From an uncultured Clostridia bacterium (GTDB lineage: Bacteria > Bacillota > Clostridia > Oscillospirales > Oscillospiraceae): a DNA stretch of 10,091 nt. The notes below the pieces were generated by a model. The model did no database searches. It was not told the DNA's origin and was given only the letters and a program-made list of their open reading frames with translations. A program made the translations under genes and the position numbers. The stretch covers positions 1 through 10,091 of the forward strand of contig CALDMR010000088.1 in the NCBI GenBank assembly GCA_937915065.1. Reading direction: 5' to 3'. Below, piece by piece: positions 6,580 through 10,091 of the stretch (positions are counted from its first letter, which is position 1; each line of letters starts with the position of its first letter).

Positions 6580-6813
6580 ATGGAAACACCGACGGCTAAC
6601 TCCGTCACTATGAAAGCCTGCGTACTGCGCGCCGGTTGCGGCGAACTGCTGGTTCGCGACTTGAGCACCGGTCAGGAAGTACAGGTGCACACCGACCAGG
6701 CCTGCTGCTTTTCTGCCGGCCAAACGGTCTGCATTATTTATAACGGCGCAATGACCCTGAGTCTGCCGCCCCAGATTCACGCTGACAGTATCTGCAGAGT
6801 ATCGGGCTGCTGA
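6580..6813 (+). CDS. Small conserved-looking protein of unknown function
   Basis: A 77-residue protein of unrecognised function. The start is very well supported: AGGAGGTGAT (6565-6574) sits 9 bases (from GGAGG) before the ATG. The sequence alternates short hydrophobic stretches with turns (KACVLRAGCGELLVRDL, QEVQVHT, QTVCIIYNGAMTLSLPPQI), suggesting an all-beta domain, perhaps OB- or SH3-like. It has five Cys (Cys14, Cys20, a Cys42-Cys43 pair and Cys51, with more near the end) without a clear zinc-knuckle spacing. There is no signal peptide or membrane segment, so it is likely cytoplasmic. From general memory, similar short Cys-rich proteins with an HT-ACCF-YNGAMT-PPQI pattern occur in Clostridia; this needs a database search. 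It lies upstream of glnN with its own weak promoter and no clear terminator, so it could read into the glnN leader. A link to nitrogen control is only by position. Confidence 0.75.
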   Translation: METPTANSVTMKACVLRAGCGELLVRDLSTGQEVQVHTDQACCFSAGQTVCIIYNGAMTLSLPPQIHADSICRVSGC

Positions 6814-6867
6814 TCAGCGTTTTACCCCCGGAAGCAAAACATTTTTCAAAAATTGCACAAAAGGGGC

Positions 6868-6895
6868 TTGACTTTTTTCAGCATAATGCTATACT
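6868..6895 (+). promoter_or_regulatory. Strong sigma-A promoter of glnN
   Basis: TTGACT (6868-6873), a 16-base spacer, and TATACT (6890-6895); each hexamer matches consensus at five of six bases. Transcription should start at about 6902, directly in front of the leader hairpins. A near-perfect palindrome ATTTTTCAAAAAT (6841-6853) lies just upstream and could act as an AT-rich upstream element. Confidence 0.8.
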
Positions 6896-6903
6896 ACTCA
6901 CAT

Positions 6904-6917
6904 CAGCAATGGCGCTG
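6904..6917 (+). promoter_or_regulatory. Candidate ANTAR-type hexaloop hairpin overlapping the glnN leader terminator
   Basis: CAGC (6904-6907) pairs with GCTG (6914-6917) around the six-base loop AATGGC, which has A at position 1 and G at position 4, the hallmark of ANTAR-bound hexaloops. Its 3' half (from 6912) is also the left arm of the terminator, so the two structures exclude each other. Canonical ANTAR targets have two such hairpins; only this one with correct loop bases was found, and it starts almost at the RNA 5' end. The stem is just 4 bp, so the match could be chance. Confidence 0.4.
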
Positions 6918-6955
6918 TGGGGTTGAATCTCCCCACAGCGCTATTTTTGTATTTT
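6912..6955 (+). terminator. Intrinsic terminator (attenuator) in the glnN 5' leader
   Basis: A perfect 11-bp GC-rich stem (6912-6922 with 6931-6941), an 8-base loop TTGAATCT, then TATTTTTGTATTTT. It starts about 10 bases after the predicted transcription start and ends about 48 bases before the glnN ATG. With the promoter at 6868-6895 just upstream, it cannot be the terminator of that promoter's previous gene alone; it sits inside the glnN transcript and should act as an attenuator. A second hairpin (stem 6957-6963 with 6970-6976, hexaloop AAATCC) follows before the ribosome binding site. Confidence 0.8.
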
Positions 6956-7003
6956 AAGGCAGGAAATCCCCTGCTTTGGATTGAGATAAAGGAGGAATTT
7001 TTG

Positions 7004-9100
7004 ATGGCAGAAGCATCCAGCTATGTTCCCAACCTGTTCGGCAGCAAGGTCTTCAATGAAAAGGTCATGAAAGAGCGCCTTCCCAAAGACACCTATAAGG
7101 CACTGAAAAAGTGCAAAGACGAAGGTATCCCACTGGACATGTCCGTGGCCACCGTGGTGGCCAACGCCATGAAAGACTGGGCTTTGGAGAAAGGCGCCAC
7201 CCACTATACCCACTGGTTCCAGCCCATGACAGGCGTAACCGCCGAAAAACACGACAGTTTTATTTCCCCCACCGATGGCGGCGGCGCGATCATGGAATTT
7301 TCCGGCAAGGAACTGGTGCGCGGCGAACCGGATGCTTCCTCCTTCCCCTCGGGCGGCCTGCGCGCCACCTTTGAGGCCCGCGGATACACGGCCTGGGATC
7401 CCACCACCTACGCATTTATCAAAGACGGAAGCCTGTACATTCCCACCGTGTTCTTCTCCTACGGCGGCGAGGCCCTGGATAAAAAGACGCCCCTGCTGCG
7501 TTCTATGGATGAGCTGAGCAAGCAAGCCCTGCGCGTGCTCCGGCTTTTCGGAGACACCACCACCAAAAAGGTCATCGCCACCGTCGGCCCTGAACAGGAA
7601 TACTTCTTGATCGACAAAAAGATGTACGAGCAGCGGGAAGATCTGATTATGACAGGCCGCACTCTGTTCGGCGCCAAGCCCCCCAAGGGCCAGGAAATGG
7701 ACGACCACTATTTCGGCGCCCTCAAGCCCAGAGTTTCCGCCTATATGAAAGATTTGGATGAAGAACTGTGGCAGCTGGGCATCCTGGCCAAGACCAAGCA
7801 CAACGAGGTCGCCCCCGCCCAGCACGAGCTGGCTCCTATTTTCGGCGATGCCAACACCGCCGCCGACCACAACCAGCTGACCATGGAAATCATGAAAAAA
7901 GTGGCTGCCAAACACGGCCTGGTGTGCCTGCTCCACGAAAAGCCCTTTGCCGGCGTCAACGGTTCCGGCAAGCATGACAACTGGGCCATGTCCACCGACA
8001 CCGGCAAAAACCTGCTGGATCCCGGCAAGACCCCCCGGGACAACGCCCAGTTCCTGCTGTTCCTGATCGCCATTATCAAGGGCGTGGATGATTACCAGGA
8101 AATGCTGCGCTGCACAGTGGCTTCCGCCGGCAATGACCACCGTCTTGGCGCCAACGAAGCGCCTCCCGCCGTGGTATCCGTCTTCCTGGGCAGCGAGCTG
8201 AACGCCGTTCTGGATTCTATTGAACAGGGCACCGACTACGAGGATCAGGAAATGCAGGCCCTGGAAATCGGTGTGGACGCCCTGCCCCATATCCCCCAGG
8301 ATACCACCGACCGTAACCGCACCTCCCCCTTCGCCTTCACCGGAAACAAGTTTGAATTCCGTATGCTGGGCTCTGAACAGTCTATCTCCGGCCCCAACAT
8401 TGCGCTGAACACCATTGTAGCCGAAGAGCTGTCTCAGTTTGCCGATAAACTGGAAAAATCCAAAAACTTCAACAAAGACCTGCAGAAGCTTCTTCAGCAG
8501 ACCATCAAGGAACACAAACGCATTATTTTCAACGGCAACGGTTACGACGATTCCTGGATCGGCGAAGCTGCCTCCCGCGGCCTGTCCAATTTGACAAACA
8601 CCCCGGAAGCCATGCGCGCCTATATCTCCAAAAAGAACATCAAGCTGTTCACCAAGCACAACATCTACACCGAAACCGAGATGAAGGCCCGCTACGAGAT
8701 CCATTTGGAAAACTACAGCAAGGTCATCAACATCGAAGCCCAGACCGCCGTTGACATGGTCAAGCGGGATATCCTGCCCGCCGTTTCCGGTTATATGGAT
8801 GCACTGAGCTCCTCGATCCTCAGCAGGCGCTCCGTCCTCAAAGACGTCCCCTGCACAGCTGAAACAGAAACGCTGAAAAAATTGACCGGTCTGAGCGACG
8901 GGCTGTATACCAAATGTGCAGAGTTGGAAAAGGCGCTGATCAAAGTGCCCGAAGACCCCCAGAAATCCGCGCTGTACTATCATGATACCGTATTTTCTCT
9001 GATGCAGGAAATGCGGGCCCTGGCCGACGAAATGGAGACCATGACTTCCTCGGAATACTGGCCTTATCCTACCTACGGCGAAATGCTGTTCAACATTTAA
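7004..9100 (+). CDS. glnN: Glutamine synthetase type III
   Basis: ATP-dependent ligase making glutamine from glutamate and ammonia; cytoplasmic, dodecameric in studied members. It has 698 residues, typical of the GSIII class (about 700-730) and far longer than type I. The N terminus has the GSIII-specific blocks NLFGSKVFNEKVM, THYTHWFQPMTG and GLRATFEARGYTAWDPT. The active site is complete where checked: GPEQEYF with Glu197 and Glu199, NEVAPAQHE with Glu268 and Glu275, and NGSGKHDNW at 319-327 with His324. This contrasts with the degraded GS homologue next door. Start: the ATG at 7004 has AAAGGAGG 8 bases upstream; an upstream in-frame ATG at 6917 lies in the leader hairpin and is not credible. 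Expression appears controlled by the leader terminator at 6912-6955, possibly through the ANTAR regulator encoded 2 kb away on the other strand. Followed by a two-way terminator. It is the only plausible active GS in the window. Confidence 0.97.
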   Translation: MAEASSYVPNLFGSKVFNEKVMKERLPKDTYKALKKCKDEGIPLDMSVATVVANAMKDWALEKGATHYTHWFQPMTGVTAEKHDSFISPTDGGGAIMEFSGKELVRGEPDASSFPSGGLRATFEARGYTAWDPTTYAFIKDGSLYIPTVFFSYGGEALDKKTPLLRSMDELSKQALRVLRLFGDTTTKKVIATVGPEQEYFLIDKKMYEQREDLIMTGRTLFGAKPPKGQEMDDHYFGALKPRVSAYMKDLDEELWQLGILAKTKHNEVAPAQHELAPIFGDANTAADHNQLTMEIMKKVAAKHGLVCLLHEKPFAGVNGSGKHDNWAMSTDTGKNLLDPGKTPRDNAQFLLFLIAIIKGVDDYQEMLRCTVASAGNDHRLGANEAPPAVVSVFLGSELNAVLDSIEQGTDYEDQEMQALEIGVDALPHIPQDTTDRNRTSPFAFTGNKFEFRMLGSEQSISGPNIALNTIVAEELSQFADKLEKSKNFNKDLQKLLQQTIKEHKRIIFNGNGYDDSWIGEAASRGLSNLTNTPEAMRAYISKKNIKLFTKHNIYTETEMKARYEIHLENYSKVINIEAQTAVDMVKRDILPAVSGYMDALSSSILSRRSVLKDVPCTAETETLKKLTGLSDGLYTKCAELEKALIKVPEDPQKSALYYHDTVFSLMQEMRALADEMETMTSSEYWPYPTYGEMLFNI

Positions 9101-9104
9101 GTAT

Positions 9105-9150
9105 AAAAGCGGGCGCGTGTGCTTTCCACACGCGCCCGCTTTATCTTCTT
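9105..9150. terminator. Two-way intrinsic terminator between glnN and glpK
   Basis: A perfect 16-bp stem (9106-9121 with 9127-9142; core GCGGGCGCGTGTG) with a five-base loop CTTTC. It is flanked by A's on the left and the T-rich ATCTTCTTTT on the right. It starts 5 bases after the glnN stop and ends at the glpK stop (9151-9153), serving both convergent genes. The T-run is broken by C's but the stem is very stable. Confidence 0.9.
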
Positions 9151-10091
9151 TTACTCCGCCCAGCCGCGGCTGCGGCCCACAGCGCGGTGCCAGTCTGTCA
9201 AAAGCTTTTGCCGCTGCTCTTCCGCCATCTGCGGATGATACTGCATATCGCAGGCCCAAAGCTGCTTGATCTCTTCCCTGTCTTTCCAGACGCCAGCAGC
9301 CAGTCCTGCCAGGTAAGCCGCGCCCAACGCCGTTGTCTCCCGAATCACAGGGCGGCGCACTTCCTTGCAAAGGATGTCTGCTTGAAACTGCATCAGGAAT
9401 CGATCCCGGCTGGCGCCACCGTCAGCTTTCAGCGCCTTCAGGGGCAGTCCCGTGTCCTTTTCCATGGCTTCCACCAAATCTGCCACCTGATAGGCAATGC
9501 TCTCCTGAGCCGCCCGGATAATATGCTCCCGCTTGGTGCCCCGGGTCAGACCCACAATACAGCCCCGGGCATACATATCCCAATAGGGCGCGCCCAGCCC
9601 CGTGAAGGCAGGCACCAGGTACACGCCGCCCGTGTCCGGCACTTTCTGCGCATAATACTCCGCATCCTGGCTCTCAGTGAAAAAACGCATCTCGTCCCGC
9701 AGCCACTGGATCACCGCACCGCCCACAAAAACAGAACCTTCCAGGGCATATTCCACCTTGTCTCCCAAGCCCACGGCAATGGTAGTAATCAGGCCGTTTT
9801 TACTTTCACATGGTACTTCTCCCGTATTCATCAGCAGAAAACAGCCGGTACCATAGGTATTCTTGGCTTCGCCGGGCGCAAAACAGGTCTGTCCGAAAAG
9901 GGCTGCCTGCTGGTCGCCGGCAATCCCCGCAATGGGCACCCGCGCACCCTGGAGCTCTGCGTAGCCATAGATCTCGCTGGAAGACCGCACCTCCGGCAGC
10001 ATCGCCCGGGGGATATCCAGGGCCCGGAGCATAGTTTCATCCCAAGTCCGCTTCCGAATATCATAGAGCATGGTGCGGGAAGCGTTGGTCA
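9151..10091 (-). CDS. glpK: Glycerol kinase, 5' end beyond the window
   Basis: FGGY-family kinase that phosphorylates glycerol with ATP to glycerol 3-phosphate in the cytoplasm. The visible 313 residues are the C-terminal about 60% of a roughly 500-residue protein. The frame runs off the right edge: bases 10072-10089 read TNASRT just before an internal Met, as in full-length GlpK, so that Met is not the start. Landmarks: IAGDQQAALFGQ with the likely catalytic Asp encoded at 9913-9915, KNTYGTGCFLL, ALEGSVFVGGAVIQWLRD, PAFTGLGAPYWD, the FGGY signature around GLTRGTKREHIIRAAQESIA, and DGGASRDRFLMQFQADIL for nucleotide binding. The loop before PIAGIAGDQQ (IYGYAELQGARV) is short and has no His, whereas many Firmicute enzymes carry a YHFYG-type loop whose His is phosphorylated by the phosphotransferase protein HPr. 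PTS control at that site is therefore not expected. Convergent with glnN; other glp genes would be right of the window. Confidence 0.97.
   Translation of the reverse strand, partial: TNASRTMLYDIRKRTWDETMLRALDIPRAMLPEVRSSSEIYGYAELQGARVPIAGIAGDQQAALFGQTCFAPGEAKNTYGTGCFLLMNTGEVPCESKNGLITTIAVGLGDKVEYALEGSVFVGGAVIQWLRDEMRFFTESQDAEYYAQKVPDTGGVYLVPAFTGLGAPYWDMYARGCIVGLTRGTKREHIIRAAQESIAYQVADLVEAMEKDTGLPLKALKADGGASRDRFLMQFQADILCKEVRRPVIRETTALGAAYLAGLAAGVWKDREEIKQLWACDMQYHPQMAEEQRQKLLTDWHRAVGRSRGWAE

Noticed and set aside
6809..6840. Terminator after the small gene (GCTGATCAGC palindrome and GTTTT/AAAAC pairing)
   Set aside because: The palindrome has no loop and the AT stem has a 12-base loop without a following U-run of note; too weak to call.
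6909..6926. Five-codon ORF (Met-Ala-Leu-Trp-Gly) in the glnN leader as an attenuation peptide
   Set aside because: It has no ribosome binding site, lies about 7 bases from the predicted 5' end and has no run of regulatory codons; most likely chance.
6941..9370. Minus-strand open frame of about 809 codons opposite glnN and part of glpK
   Set aside because: The Gly/His/Val-rich composition is the mark of an antisense shadow of a GC-rich codon-biased gene; it also runs through a strong terminator and overlaps glpK in another frame.

Overview
The window is a stretch of bacterial chromosome with seven complete genes and two genes cut by the window edges. It looks like a spore-forming Firmicute of the class Clostridia, possibly Oscillospiraceae/Ruminococcaceae. 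The reasons are a SpoIIM-family protein, a type III glutamine synthetase, an ANTAR-type RNA-binding regulator, strong AGGAGG ribosome binding sites and moderately high GC with AT-rich promoters. This placement is inference; no rRNA or other marker is present. No tRNA, rRNA, CRISPR array, insertion sequence or phage gene was seen.

Left part (1-4450). A leftward unit has a fold-type I PLP aminotransferase (906-2096) followed by trpS (1-863, its 3' end outside the window). Divergent from it, a consensus promoter (TTGACA-16-TATAAT) drives gltX (2286-3776), followed after 3 bases by a SpoIIM/DUF95 membrane protein (3780-4403). A strong two-way terminator (4419-4450) separates this unit from the next, convergent one.

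Middle part (4451-9150) is the nitrogen-related section and the most interesting. A leftward two-gene unit encodes a glutamine synthetase (GS) type I homologue (5064-6329) and an ANTAR-domain regulator (4452-5021). The GS homologue has lost most of the metal-binding and substrate-binding residues of the family and should be a pseudoenzyme. The ANTAR regulator has a receiver domain in which the phosphorylated Asp is Asn and the acidic pocket is Ser-Ser. Divergent from this unit are a small beta-rich protein of unknown function (6580-6813) and then an apparently intact type III GS, glnN (7004-9100). The glnN leader begins with a near-consensus promoter and runs at once into an intrinsic terminator (6912-6955). 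The left arm of that terminator overlaps a small hairpin with an A-N-N-G-N-N hexaloop, the loop type bound by ANTAR proteins.

Proposed logic (inference): the GS-like protein senses glutamine or a nucleotide, or pairs with active GS. It then controls the ANTAR protein by contact rather than by phosphorylation, and the ANTAR protein controls read-through of the glnN leader terminator. This would be a nitrogen-feedback circuit analogous in concept, not homologous, to GS-GlnR/TnrA in Bacillus.

Right edge. A two-way terminator (9105-9150) separates glnN from a convergent glycerol kinase gene, glpK (9151-10091), whose 5' end lies outside the window.
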